Shown in pieces: positions 1-8,591 of a stretch of DNA of 64,000 nt; within the stretch, counting starts at the first letter, position 1; each line of letters begins with the position of its first letter. Both the position numbers and the translations under genes were made by a program. Source of the DNA: Streptomyces deccanensis (GTDB lineage Bacteria; Actinomycetota; Actinomycetes; Streptomycetales; Streptomycetaceae); contig NZ_CP092431.1 in NCBI RefSeq assembly GCF_022385335.1, positions 3,286,001 through 3,350,000 on the forward strand, in the 5' to 3' direction. Below the pieces are notes generated by a model, which made no database searches, had not been told where the DNA came from, and saw only the letters and a program-made list of their open reading frames with translations.

Positions 1-587
1 ACGACCGTGTGGTCCTCGCTCACCCGCTGCAACAGCTCGCCGGTCGCCTCCCGTTCCTCGTGGCTCATACCGGCCACCGGTTCGTCGAGCAGGAGCAGCT
101 TCACGTCCTGGACGAGCAGCATGCCGATCTCCAGCCACTGCTTCTGCCCGTGGGCGAGCACGCCCGCGGGGCGGTCGCGCAGCTCGGTCAGGCCCGTCGT
201 CTCCAACGCTTTCGCGACCGGTTCGGGGATGTCCTTGCGGCGGCGCAGCATCGTCCACACGCCCCGCCCGGCGCCCGCCGCGATGTCGAGGTTCTGCAGC
301 ACGGTCAGTTCCTCGAAGATGCTGGCCGTCTGGAACGTACGGCCGATGCCCAGCCGTGCGATCTTCTGCACGGGCTTGCCCAGCAGGTCCTGGTCGCCGA
401 AGCGGACCGAGCCGGTCGCCTTCACCAGGCCGGTGATCGCGTCGACCAGCGTGGTCTTGCCCGCGCCGTTCGGGCCGATGAGGAAGCGCAGGTCACCGGG
501 GCGGATGTCCAGGTCGACGCCGTCGACGGCGGTGAACCCGTCGAACGTCACCCGTAGGTCGCGGACGGTCAGTCCGTCGCCGCTCAT
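1..587 (-). CDS. urtD: UrtD, urea ABC transporter ATPase (3' end missing)
   Basis: This is the ATP-binding subunit of a urea importer, and it drives uptake through the UrtBC membrane channel. The reading frame runs off the left edge, so about 195 N-terminal residues are visible. Walker A (GPNGAGKTT) lies near residues 43-51. A Q-loop (RTFQTASIF), a degenerate signature (LAHGQKQWLEIG) and Walker B (LLLLDEPVAGM) follow. The LAHGQKQ form of the signature is usual in UrtD and LivG-like ATPases. The ATG overlaps the urtC stop as ATGA, which suggests translational coupling. urtE would be expected just beyond the window. Confidence 0.93.
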   Translation of the reverse strand, partial: MSGDGLTVRDLRVTFDGFTAVDGVDLDIRPGDLRFLIGPNGAGKTTLVDAITGLVKATGSVRFGDQDLLGKPVQKIARLGIGRTFQTASIFEELTVLQNLDIAAGAGRGVWTMLRRRKDIPEPVAKALETTGLTELRDRPAGVLAHGQKQWLEIGMLLVQDVKLLLLDEPVAGMSHEEREATGELLQRVSEDHTV

Positions 588-1711
588 GCTGTCTCCCCAG
601 AGGTACGGGATCGGGTGCCGCCGCCGGTGCGGCGCTTGCGCAGGACGGCGCCCAGGGAGGCCAGGCCGCCGGGCAGGAAGCCGACCGCCAGCACGAACAG
701 CAGTCCCTGGAGGTAGGTCCACGCGGCGGGGAACTCGTCGGACAGCGTGCTCTGCGCCCAGGCCACGGCGACCGCGCCGAGCACCGCTCCCACCAGGGAG
801 GCCCGTCCGCCGACCGCCGCGCCGATGACGAAGCCGATGGAGGGCACGATGCCGATCAGCGCCGGGGAGATGATCCCGACGGCCGGGACGAAGAGGGCTC
901 CCGCGAGGCCCGCCATGCCTGCGGCGACGACGTACGCGACGAGCTTGATGTTCGCCGGGTTGTAGCCGAGGAAACGCACCCGCTCCTCGGAGTCCCGTAC
1001 GGCGACGAGGAGTTCGCCGTAGCGGCTGACGAACAGCTGGCGGGCGAGGGCCATCAGCAGGAGCAGCACGGCGGCGATGATGAAGTACACCATCCGCTGG
1101 TTGACCGGGTCGTCCAGCGAGTAGCCGAAGAAGCCCTGGATGTCGGTGAGGCCGTTGGTGCCGCCCGTGGTCGCCTGCTGGCCGACCAGCCAGATGGAGA
1201 GGGCGGCGGCGAGGGCCTGGCTGAGGATCGCGAAGTAGGCGCCCTTCACCCTGCGTCGGAAGACGAGGAAGCCGAGCAGCGCGGCGACCGCCATGGGCAG
1301 CAGCACGGTCATGGCGAGCGCGAAGCCGGGGTCGGCGAAGGGCTTCCACCACCAGGGCAGCGCGTCGCCGGTGCCGTACAGCTGCATGAAGTCCGGCAGC
1401 GTCTCGCCGGTGGCGGCGGCGTCGGTGAGCTTGAGGTGCATGGCCATGGCGTAGCCGCCGAGGCCGAAGAAGACGCCCTGGCCGAGGACCATGAGGCCGC
1501 CGCGGCCCCAGGCCAGGCTGACACCGACGGCCACGATCGCGTAGCACAGGTACTTCGCGAGGAGGGAGAGGCGGAAGTCGGAGAGGGCGAGCGGGGCGAC
1601 GCCGAGCAGGAGTACGGCTCCGAGGGCGAAGCCTGCGGGCACGCGGAAGCGGTTCAGCAGGGGCGTGGAGGGCGGGGTCACGGTGGCGGGGGGCGTGGTC
1701 GTGGTCGTCAT
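584..1711 (-). CDS. urtC: UrtC, urea ABC transporter permease
   Basis: This is the second membrane permease of the urea ABC importer, 375 residues, of the branched-chain amino acid (LivM) permease family. The N terminus is a short Thr/Pro-rich cytoplasmic tail. Several hydrophobic segments follow from about residue 20, including a Gly-rich stretch (WGRGGLMVLGQGVFFGLGGY) typical of UrtC. The conserved loop with EERVRFLGYNP is present near residue 240. The start overlaps the urtB stop as ATGA, and the stop overlaps the urtD start in the same way. A longer in-frame open stretch upstream is antisense or out of frame to urtB and is not part of this protein. Confidence 0.93.
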   Translation of the reverse strand: MTTTTTPPATVTPPSTPLLNRFRVPAGFALGAVLLLGVAPLALSDFRLSLLAKYLCYAIVAVGVSLAWGRGGLMVLGQGVFFGLGGYAMAMHLKLTDAAATGETLPDFMQLYGTGDALPWWWKPFADPGFALAMTVLLPMAVAALLGFLVFRRRVKGAYFAILSQALAAALSIWLVGQQATTGGTNGLTDIQGFFGYSLDDPVNQRMVYFIIAAVLLLLMALARQLFVSRYGELLVAVRDSEERVRFLGYNPANIKLVAYVVAAGMAGLAGALFVPAVGIISPALIGIVPSIGFVIGAAVGGRASLVGAVLGAVAVAWAQSTLSDEFPAAWTYLQGLLFVLAVGFLPGGLASLGAVLRKRRTGGGTRSRTSGETA

Positions 1712-2592
1712 GCCAGGCTCCGGGTGCGCAGTGTGTACAGGCCCTGGGGTCGCCACTGGAGGAAGGCGACGATCGCCACCAGCACCACGACCTTGGCGAC
1801 GCTGACGGTGGTCGAGTACTCGAGGACGGACTGCAGCACGCCCAGCGCGAACGCCGTGATGACGGCGCCCTTCAGCTGTCCGATGCCGCCGACGACCACG
1901 ACCAGGAAGGCGTCGACGATGTAGTTGGTGCCCATCGTCGGGCCGATCGGCCCGACCAGGGTGAGCGCGACGCCGGCCACGCCGGCCAGGCCGGAGCCGA
2001 TGAAGAAGGTGATCCGGTCGACCTGTCCGGTGGCGATGCCGGAGACCTCGGCGAGGTCGCGGTTCTGCACGACGGCCCGGATGCGGCGGCCGAGCGGGGT
2101 GAACCGCAGGACCAGGGTCAGGCCGAGGACACAGAGAAGCGCCAGTCCCAGGATGAACAGGCGGTTGTTGGCGAAGGTGACCGGGCCCGCCGAGATGTTG
2201 CCGGTGAGGAGGTCGGGCGCGGCCGTCTGCACGTTGGGGGCACCGAAGACGTCCCGGGCCAGCTGCTGGAGCATCAGCGAGACGCCCCAGGTGACCAGCA
2301 GGGTGTCCAGCGGGCGCGTGTAGAGCCGCCGGATGAGCAGCCATTCCAGCAGCGCGCCCATGGCTCCCGCGACCAGGAACGCGAGCGGCAGGGCGACGAG
2401 GAGGGAGACCCCGGCGCTGCTGATGGACTTCTGCAGGACGTACGTCGTGTAGGCGCCGGCCATGATGAACTCTCCGTGCGCCATGTTGATCACGCCCATC
2501 TGACCGAACGTCAGGGTCAGGCCGAGCGCGATGAGAAGCAGGACGGCACCGATGCTGATGCCGGTGAAGGACTGGTTGAGGACGACCGTCAT
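1708..2592 (-). CDS. urtB: UrtB, urea ABC transporter permease
   Basis: This is the first membrane permease of the urea importer (LivH family), 294 residues. It begins with a hydrophobic helix (TGISIGAVLLLIALGLTLTF), followed by the family signature GQMGVINMAHGEFIMAGAY. The RAVVQNRDLAEVSGI loop, which contacts the ATPases in this family, is present. I chose the ATG at 2592 because GGAG precedes it by about 9 nt. An in-frame ATG at 2649 would add a non-hydrophobic 19-residue leader that does not look like UrtB. urtA lies about 110 nt upstream on the same strand. Confidence 0.92.
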   Translation of the reverse strand: MTVVLNQSFTGISIGAVLLLIALGLTLTFGQMGVINMAHGEFIMAGAYTTYVLQKSISSAGVSLLVALPLAFLVAGAMGALLEWLLIRRLYTRPLDTLLVTWGVSLMLQQLARDVFGAPNVQTAAPDLLTGNISAGPVTFANNRLFILGLALLCVLGLTLVLRFTPLGRRIRAVVQNRDLAEVSGIATGQVDRITFFIGSGLAGVAGVALTLVGPIGPTMGTNYIVDAFLVVVVGGIGQLKGAVITAFALGVLQSVLEYSTTVSVAKVVVLVAIVAFLQWRPQGLYTLRTRSLA

Positions 2593-2705
2593 GAAAGCGG
2601 CTCCGGGTCGGGTACGGACGTGCGGGCTGGCGACGTGCCGGCTCGCCATGGGCGTGACCCGGCCCCGTCACGGAGCCGGGTCGATCCCATGGGGCGGGGC
2701 GTGGC

Positions 2706-3959
2706 TCAGGACAGGCCGGAGGCCCAGGAGTAGCCCTTGAGGTACGGGTCCGGCTTGATCGGCTTGCCCGAGTTCCAGACCTCCTCGATCAGGCCGTCGG
2801 AGCCGACCTTGCCGATGCGGGCCGTCTTGTAGACGTGCTGGGTGGCGCCGTCGACGGTGACCTTGCCCTCGGGGGCGTCGAAGACGATGCCGTCGGAGGC
2901 GGCCTTCACCTTGGCGACGTCGAAGGAGCCGGCCTTCTCGACCATCGCCTTCCAGAGGTAGACGGAGATGTAGGCGGCCTCCATCGGGTCGGAGGTCGGC
3001 TTGTCCTTTCCGTAGGCCGCCTGGTAGGCCGCGACGAACTTCTCGTTCGCGGCGCCAGGTGTGGTCTGGTAGTAGTTCCAGGCCGTCAACTGGCCGTCCA
3101 GGTACTGCGTTCCGATGCTCTTGACCTCCTCCTCGGCGATCGAGACGGAGAGCACCGGCAGGCTCTTGGCCGTGAGGCCCGCGGACTTGTACTCCTTGAA
3201 GAAGGCCACGTTGCTGTCACCGTTGAGGGTGTTGAACACCGCGTCGGCTCCGGAGCCCTTGACCTTGTTGACGATGGTGCTGAACTCCGTGGAGCCGAGC
3301 GGCGCGTAGTCCTCGCCGACCACCGTCAGACCCTTGGCCTTCGCGTACGCCTTGATGATCTTGTTGGCGGTGCGCGGGAAGACGTAGTCGCTGCCGACCA
3401 GGTACAGCTTGGTCAGACCCTGCTTCTTCAGGTAGTCGAGGGCGGGCACGATCTGCTGGTTGGTGGTGGCGCCGATGTAGAAGATGTACGGCGACTCCTC
3501 CAGGCCCTCGTATTGCACGGGGTAGAAGAGCAGCGACTTGTACCGCTCGAAGACCGGCTTGACGGCCTTGCGGCTGGCCGAGGTCCAGCAGCCGAAGGTG
3601 GCCGCGACCTTGTCGTCGGTGATGAGTGCCTCGGCCTTCTCGGCGAACGTCGGCCAGTCGGAGGCGCCGTCCTGGCTGATGGGCTTGAGCTTCTTGCCCA
3701 GGACACCGCCGGAGGCGTTGATCTCCTTGATGGCGAGCAGCAGCGAGTTGTGGACCGTGACCTCGCTGATGGCCATCGTGCCCGACAGTGAGTTGAGCAG
3801 ACCGACCTTGACCGTGCTGCCGGACGTGTCCGCCGTGGCGCCGGATCCCGACGACGTCTCGGTGCCGGTCTTGGCGCCACAGGCGCTGAGGGCGGCGGAC
3901 GCGCCGGCGGCCGATATGCCGGCCAGAAGACCGCGTCTGCTGATGCTGAGCCCGGACAT
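2706..3959 (-). CDS. urtA: UrtA, urea-binding lipoprotein
   Basis: This is the extracytoplasmic substrate-binding protein of the urea importer, 417 residues. The ATG at 3959 is preceded by a strong AAGGAGG. The N terminus holds SRRGLLAG followed by a hydrophobic stretch and LSAC with Cys27. It is therefore a lipoprotein signal with a twin-arginine-like start, and Tat export is possible. The mature part is a type I periplasmic-binding fold with the UrtA hallmarks [28 protein letters not shown] and the [13 protein letters not shown] region. It is the first gene of urtABCD. The 400-bp gap upstream carries phased GAAAC/GCAAC boxes that suggest nitrogen control. Confidence 0.95.
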   Translation of the reverse strand: MSGLSISRRGLLAGISAAGASAALSACGAKTGTETSSGSGATADTSGSTVKVGLLNSLSGTMAISEVTVHNSLLLAIKEINASGGVLGKKLKPISQDGASDWPTFAEKAEALITDDKVAATFGCWTSASRKAVKPVFERYKSLLFYPVQYEGLEESPYIFYIGATTNQQIVPALDYLKKQGLTKLYLVGSDYVFPRTANKIIKAYAKAKGLTVVGEDYAPLGSTEFSTIVNKVKGSGADAVFNTLNGDSNVAFFKEYKSAGLTAKSLPVLSVSIAEEEVKSIGTQYLDGQLTAWNYYQTTPGAANEKFVAAYQAAYGKDKPTSDPMEAAYISVYLWKAMVEKAGSFDVAKVKAASDGIVFDAPEGKVTVDGATQHVYKTARIGKVGSDGLIEEVWNSGKPIKPDPYLKGYSWASGLS

Positions 3960-4360
3960 GCACAACCTCCTTGCCCCGAAGGGCGAAGCGAAAGAGCGGA
4001 GTGGCTCGAAAGAGCCGTGGGAGGGAAGGGGAGGGACACGCTTCAGAAGCGGCGGCGTTGACGCACGGGTTCCCCAGCCGTTCCGGGGTGGCGTCCGGGC
4101 TGGTCGCTGAAGTGCGACCACAGCCTGCGAGGAAACTGTTTCCGGTGCGTTGCACGGCAATTGAAGAATGGTTTCCAGTGGAAGCAACATTGCGGGCAAA
4201 ACAAAAAGGCCCCCGCTGGCGACGCGCGTTTGACGGCATCCCTGCGACGGCAATTAATGCTTCCTGCAGAAAGGATCAGTTTTCTCGGTTCCTCTTGTCA
4301 AGCGCCAGGTGATCACAGGTAGGCTCGGACACCGGCCGACAGCACGAGCGGAGAAGCACG
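3960..4360. other. Divergent intergenic region urtA / marR
   Basis: This is a gene-free stretch between the divergent urtA and MarR-family genes. It is visibly more A+T-rich than its surroundings around 4130-4290. It holds the phased box array described separately and two short palindromes, GGAAAC-T-GTTTCC at 4131-4143 and TTCCA-G-TGGAA near 4173-4183. No open frame in it looks like a gene. Confidence 0.7.
4138..4175 (-). promoter_or_regulatory. Phased GAAAC/GCAAC boxes upstream of urtA (GlnR-like)
   Basis: Read on the minus strand, GAAAC (4175-4171), GCAAC (4153-4149) and GAAAC (4142-4138) lie 22 and 11 bp apart. Streptomyces GlnR boxes are GTnAC/GAAAC elements repeated every 11 bp, so the spacing and sequence fit. 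One position of the array (4164-4160, TCAAT) does not match. The array lies about 180 bp before the urtA start. Assignment to GlnR is inference. Confidence 0.4.
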
Positions 4361-4858
4361 ATGGCGAGGCAGCCCCAGCAACTGCTCCACCTCCTGACCC
4401 GGGCCGAACGTCTCGCCGTGCGCCGAGTGCAGTCCGTACTGGACGAGTTCGACTGCTCGGTGGAGGCATGGAGGGTGCTCGACCTGCTGTCCGACGGACA
4501 GGGGCACAACATGACGGCCCTCGCCGACCACGCCTTCCTGCCGGCCCCGACCCTCACCAAGCTGGTCGACCAACTCGTCGACCAGAACTGGGTCTACCGC
4601 CGCGTCGACCCCGCGGACCGGCGTCGGGTGCTGGCCCACCTCACTCCGCGAGGCATGCAGCGGTGGCAGTTGCTGCTCCGTGAAGTACGGGCCGACTGGG
4701 TGGACTTGGAGCAGTCGCTCCCCAGCGAGGAGCTGGACGAACTGCTCGCACGGCTGGCCGAGGCCCTGGAAGGTCCGGGCGCCTCGGGCCGGGGCGCCAC
4801 CGTCTCTGGCGGTGTCACACCAGGTCGTGCGGAGCGCGGAGTTGGGCGAGCACGTTGA
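4361..4858 (+). CDS. MarR-family transcriptional regulator
   Basis: This is a winged-helix regulator of 165 residues. The MarR fold is clear in the order expected: an N-terminal helix (LLTRAERLAVRRVQSVL), a helix-turn-helix (MTALADHAFLPAPTLTKLVDQLVDQ) and the wing with the family motif RRVDPADRRRVLAHLTPRG. GGAG precedes the ATG by about 7 nt. It is divergent from urtA, and its 3' end overlaps the convergent binding-protein gene by 44 bp. That placement makes it a candidate regulator of one or both. The last 25 residues are Gly/Arg-rich and may be poorly conserved. The ligand is unknown. Confidence 0.9.
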   Translation: MARQPQQLLHLLTRAERLAVRRVQSVLDEFDCSVEAWRVLDLLSDGQGHNMTALADHAFLPAPTLTKLVDQLVDQNWVYRRVDPADRRRVLAHLTPRGMQRWQLLLREVRADWVDLEQSLPSEELDELLARLAEALEGPGASGRGATVSGGVTPGRAERGVGRAR

Positions 4859-5933
4859 AGTCGAGCCCGTCCGCCTCCGCCAGGTAGATGCGCTGGCGCA
4901 CATGCCGGTCGTGGAGGTGGAGCAGACCGCGCGGCCCTTCGTAGGAGACGGTCTCGGCGGCGGCCGAGATCGCGGAGACGTCCAGGGTGCGGGCCCGCTC
5001 GATGAGTGAGGCGAGCAGCAGCACGCCCTCGTAACAGGATTCACCGAGGCTTCCGGGGGCCGGGGCCTCGATGCCGAAGCGGTCGGCGTACTGGCCGTGG
5101 AAGTCCAGGGTGTCCTGGTTCGCCAGCGAGGCGAAGAACCCGGCCGTGCTGAAGAGGTCACCGGTCGCCTCCGGACCGCTGGCCATCAGCATGTTCTCGT
5201 CCATCAGCGTGCTCAGCCTGAGGCACCGCTGGTCGATGCCGGAGGCGGCGAAGGCCCGGTTGAAGCGGACCGCGTCACTGCCGACCAGCAGCATCAGCAC
5301 GCCGTCCGCGTCCGCGTGCTCGATGCGCCGCAGCACGTCACGGAAGTCCTCGGCGCCCAGCGGGAGATACGCCTCACCGCAGACCCGCCCGCCCCCGCAG
5401 GCGCGGGCGTAGCGACGGGCCGCCCGGGCCGTGCGCCGGGGCCAGACGTAGTTGTTGCCGACGACGAACCATCGCCGCACCCGACGCGTCTCGGCCAGGA
5501 GCCGCATGGCGGGCAGCAGCTGCCAGTCGGGCGTCTCGCTGGTCATGAAGACACCGTCGGTGCGCTCCCCGCCCTCGTACAGGGCGGTGTAGACGTACGG
5601 CACCAGGTGCGCGACGCGCGGCGCCACCGCCTGCCGGACCGAAGAGATGTGCCAGCCGGTGACACCGTGCACCACACCGGTCGCCACCAGGGCCTCGACC
5701 TCGTCGGCGACCTGCCGCGGGTCGGCGCCCCCGTCGACCCCCAGCAGCCGGAGCTCCTTGCCGAGCACACCGCCGGCCTTGTTGATCTCCTCGGCGGCCA
5801 GCCGCGCGCACGCCTCGCAGGCGGGACCGAAGATCCCGGCAGGCCCCTGCATCGGGTACACGAGCGCGACGTTCAGGGTCGAGTCGTCGGCCGTGAACCA
5901 CTCGGGGGTGTGGAGGCTGAGCGGCCGGTGCAT
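4815..5933 (-). CDS. UrtA/AmiC-like substrate-binding protein, no signal peptide
   Basis: This is a type I periplasmic-binding-fold protein of about 372 residues, clearly related to UrtA and AmiC: NVALVYPMQGPAGIFGPA near the start, AAEEINKAGGVLGKEL, VTGWHISSVRQAV and VVGNNYVWPRRT. Unlike UrtA it has no hydrophobic leader, lipobox or RR motif, so it is probably cytoplasmic. In AmiC of Pseudomonas (family knowledge) such a fold is a soluble amide sensor. The start is uncertain: ATG 5933 is used, and GTG 5939, ATG 5972, ATG 6002 and TTG 6011 are also in frame. None of them has a good ribosome-binding site. Its 3' end overlaps the convergent MarR gene. I infer a sensor of urea or amides; the regulatory partner is unknown. 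Confidence 0.8.
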   Translation of the reverse strand: MHRPLSLHTPEWFTADDSTLNVALVYPMQGPAGIFGPACEACARLAAEEINKAGGVLGKELRLLGVDGGADPRQVADEVEALVATGVVHGVTGWHISSVRQAVAPRVAHLVPYVYTALYEGGERTDGVFMTSETPDWQLLPAMRLLAETRRVRRWFVVGNNYVWPRRTARAARRYARACGGGRVCGEAYLPLGAEDFRDVLRRIEHADADGVLMLLVGSDAVRFNRAFAASGIDQRCLRLSTLMDENMLMASGPEATGDLFSTAGFFASLANQDTLDFHGQYADRFGIEAPAPGSLGESCYEGVLLLASLIERARTLDVSAISAAAETVSYEGPRGLLHLHDRHVRQRIYLAEADGLDFNVLAQLRAPHDLV

Positions 5934-6115
5934 GGCCACATGATTGCCGGGCGACCGTCGGCGCCCAAGCATCGGCTGGGATCGAGACCGTTTTGTAGGC
6001 ATGAGGAGCAAGCTCGCCGTGCGGGAGGAGCGGAAGCGCCGGCGTTCCTCGGGCCGGGGCCTTCGTGGTGATGGTGCTCGCGGTGTGGCGGGCCGCGTCC
6101 GTGCAGGGCGGCAGG

Positions 6116-7543
6116 TCAGTCCGACGCGCGGGCATAGGACTCCCGGTCATTGCTCTTGGCGAGCGTCTCGGGACGCAGAGCGCGCTGGAGTTCGTCGGCG
6201 GTGAGCAGTTCCCGTGCCAGGATCACGTCGGCCACGGGCAGGCTTCTGTCCAGTGCCTCCTGTGCGGCGGCACTGGCCTGCGCGTAGCCGATGACGGGGG
6301 TGAGGGCGGTGACGATCCCGATGGTGTTGTGCACGACCGCGCGCAGGTGCTCGCGGTTGGCGGTGATGCCGTTCACGCAGCGGTCGGCCAGCGTCAGGCA
6401 ACCGGCCTCCAGCTGACCCAGGCTCTCGAACAGGCAGTGGGCGATGACCGGTTCGAAGGCGTTGAGCTGGAGCTGGCCCGCTTCGGCGGCCATGGTGATG
6501 GTGATGTCGTTGCCGATGGCCCTGAAGGCGATCTGGTTGACGACCTCGGGGATCACCGGGTTGACCTTGCCGGGCATGATGCTGGAGCCGGCCTGTACGG
6601 CGGGCAGGTTGATCTCGCCGAGGCCCGCCCGAGGCCCGGAGGACAGCAGACGCAGGTCGTTGCAGGTCTTGGAGAGCTTGACGGCGATGCGCTTGAGCAC
6701 CCCGGAGAGCTGGACGAACGCTCCGGCGTCCTGGGTCGCCTCCACCAGGTCGGCGGCGGTGGACAGGGGCACACCGGTGATGGTGCTGAGGTGTGCGCAG
6801 GCCAGTGCCGCGTAGCGGGGGTGGGAGTTGAGGCCGGTACCGATGGCCGTACCTCCGAGGTTGATCTCCCGGATCAGGGCGGTCGCCTCGGCCAGGCGCT
6901 GTTCGTCCTCGGCCAGCATCACCGCGTACGCGCCGAACTCCTGGCCGAGGGTCATGGGTACCGCGTCCTGGAGTTGCGTGCGGCCGGTCTTGACGACGTC
7001 GGCGAACTCGTCGGCCTTGGCCCGGAAGGCTTGCCGCAGGGTGGCCATGGCCTGTTGGAGACGGTGAGCTCCTGCCTGCAGGGCCACCTTGACCGCCGTC
7101 GGGTACGCGTCGTTGGTGCTCTGCCCGGCGTTCACGTCGTCGAGGGGATGCAGGTGGTGGTAGGCGCCGCGGTGGTGACCGAGAATTTCCAGGGCCCTGT
7201 TGGCTATGACCTCGTTCGCGTTCATGTTGGTGGAGGTGCCCGCGCCACCCTGGATGACGTCCACGACGAACTGGTCGTGAAGCTCGCCGGAGCGGATCTC
7301 CTCGCAGGCGGCGACGATGGCCTCGGCCTTGTCGGCGTCCAGGAGCCCCAGGTCGCGGTTGGCCAGCGCCGCGGCCTGCTTGACGGCCGCCAGCCCGTCG
7401 ACCAGGTCGCGGTGGGTGGAGATACGGGTGCCGGTGATGGGGAAGTTGTGCACCGCCCGGAGGGTGTGGATGCCGAAGTAGGCGTACCGGGGCACCGGTA
7501 GGTCGCCGAGGAGGTCGTGTTCGTAGCGGAACTGCTCGTCCAT
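6116..7543 (-). CDS. aspA: Aspartate ammonia-lyase (aspartase)
   Basis: This enzyme converts L-aspartate to fumarate and ammonia. It has 475 residues, normal for the fumarase/aspartase superfamily. The superfamily signature GSSIMPGKVNP lies near residues 317-327. The TGRTQLQDAVPMTLGQEFGA block and the substrate-site stretch GGAGTSTNMNANEV match aspartase rather than class II fumarase. The ATG is preceded by GGAG at a long spacing. It follows the gluABCD genes on the same strand after 157 bp. It may therefore deaminate aspartate taken up by that transporter, feeding the TCA cycle and releasing nitrogen. Confidence 0.92.
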   Translation of the reverse strand: MDEQFRYEHDLLGDLPVPRYAYFGIHTLRAVHNFPITGTRISTHRDLVDGLAAVKQAAALANRDLGLLDADKAEAIVAACEEIRSGELHDQFVVDVIQGGAGTSTNMNANEVIANRALEILGHHRGAYHHLHPLDDVNAGQSTNDAYPTAVKVALQAGAHRLQQAMATLRQAFRAKADEFADVVKTGRTQLQDAVPMTLGQEFGAYAVMLAEDEQRLAEATALIREINLGGTAIGTGLNSHPRYAALACAHLSTITGVPLSTAADLVEATQDAGAFVQLSGVLKRIAVKLSKTCNDLRLLSSGPRAGLGEINLPAVQAGSSIMPGKVNPVIPEVVNQIAFRAIGNDITITMAAEAGQLQLNAFEPVIAHCLFESLGQLEAGCLTLADRCVNGITANREHLRAVVHNTIGIVTALTPVIGYAQASAAAQEALDRSLPVADVILARELLTADELQRALRPETLAKSNDRESYARASD

Positions 7544-7661
7544 GAAGGGTTGTACTCCTGATCTGGGCGGATCACCGCTGGTCCTGCCGCCGGCTTCGGG
7601 ACAGGCCGGCGGCGCGGTGGCTGAGTCGGGACCCCCGTCCCCGTGGTCCGGTGGGCTGCGA

Positions 7662-7681
7662 GGGGCCCCGGGGCCCCGGGG
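7662..7681. repeat. GC-rich palindrome between gluD and aspA
   Basis: Alternating GGGGCCCC blocks form a self-complementary 20-bp run in the gluD-aspA gap. No T-run follows. It could be a processing or pausing hairpin, and its role is unknown. Confidence 0.4.
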
Positions 7682-7700
7682 TTCCGCGCCCGCGCCGGTG

Positions 7701-8591
7701 TCAGAGCTGCTTGGCGAGCGCGTTGTCCACGGCAGCGGACGGTGGTACGACCGTGCCCTCGCCGGGCTCGCGCGTCACCTTTCTGCCCTTGCTGACCCGC
7801 CGCCGCAGCCAGTGCGCCAACGCGTCGAGCGCCGTGTTGATCGCGATGAATATCGCCGCGACGAGCAGGGCGGCCGGGATCACGTTGGAGAAGTTGGCGG
7901 CGATGCCGTTCAGGCCACGGTCGACGAGTTCGTCGTAGCCGACGATGAATCCCAGGGCGGAGTCCTTCAGCAGGACGACGAACTGGCTGACGATGGCCGG
8001 CATCATGGCCACGATCGCCTGAGGCATCAGGACGAGCACCATCGTCTGGCCCCTGCGCATGCCGAGCGCCTGTGCGGCCTCCGCCTGTCCCTTGGGAAGA
8101 CTGTTCACTCCGGCCCGGAGCGTCTCCGCGATGACCGACCCGTTGTAGAGGGTGAGGCCGAGGACCACGGCGGCGAACGGGGAAACGGTCGTTCCGGTGA
8201 TCGCGAAGGAGCCGAAGAACGCGCAGAAGATGAGCAGCAGGAGGGGAACGGCCCGGAAGAACTCGACGACCGCCGCGGCGGGCACACGGATCCAGGCGTG
8301 TTCGGACATCCGAGCCGTCGCGAAGACCAGCCCGAAGGCGCCCGCGAGCACGATCCCCAGCCCCGCGGCCTTGAGAGTGCCTTCCAGGCCCGGCAGGATG
8401 AACGTCGTCCAGACGTCGGCGCGCAGCAGGGGCTGCCATTTCTCCGCCGCCCACTGGTCACGCTCGTCGAACCGCGCGTACACCACGTATCCGAGCCAGC
8501 CGAAGACGACGGTGATCACCGCCGCCAGCACCCGGTTGCGGATGACTCCCCGGCGGCCGGGGACCTCGTACAGATTCGAGTAGCCGCTCAT
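7701..8591 (-). CDS. gluD: GluD-like glutamate/aspartate ABC transporter permease
   Basis: This is a polar amino acid (HisM/GltK-type) permease of 296 residues. After a short cytoplasmic start, the first hydrophobic segment (VLAAVITVVFGWLGYVVYA) is followed by a long external loop and the core permease domain. The EAA loop reads EAAQALGMRRGQTMVLVLMPQA, which is the ATPase contact. The ATG overlaps the upstream permease stop as ATGA, and the basic C-terminal tail is typical of GluD. With the next three genes it forms a gluABCD-type importer for glutamate or other acidic amino acids. Confidence 0.9.
   Translation of the reverse strand: MSGYSNLYEVPGRRGVIRNRVLAAVITVVFGWLGYVVYARFDERDQWAAEKWQPLLRADVWTTFILPGLEGTLKAAGLGIVLAGAFGLVFATARMSEHAWIRVPAAAVVEFFRAVPLLLLIFCAFFGSFAITGTTVSPFAAVVLGLTLYNGSVIAETLRAGVNSLPKGQAEAAQALGMRRGQTMVLVLMPQAIVAMMPAIVSQFVVLLKDSALGFIVGYDELVDRGLNGIAANFSNVIPAALLVAAIFIAINTALDALAHWLRRRVSKGRKVTREPGEGTVVPPSAAVDNALAKQL

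Noticed and set aside
584..2671. Single 695-codon protein covering urtB and urtC
   Set aside because: Its first half is an out-of-frame reading of urtB. Only the part from 1711 is UrtC.
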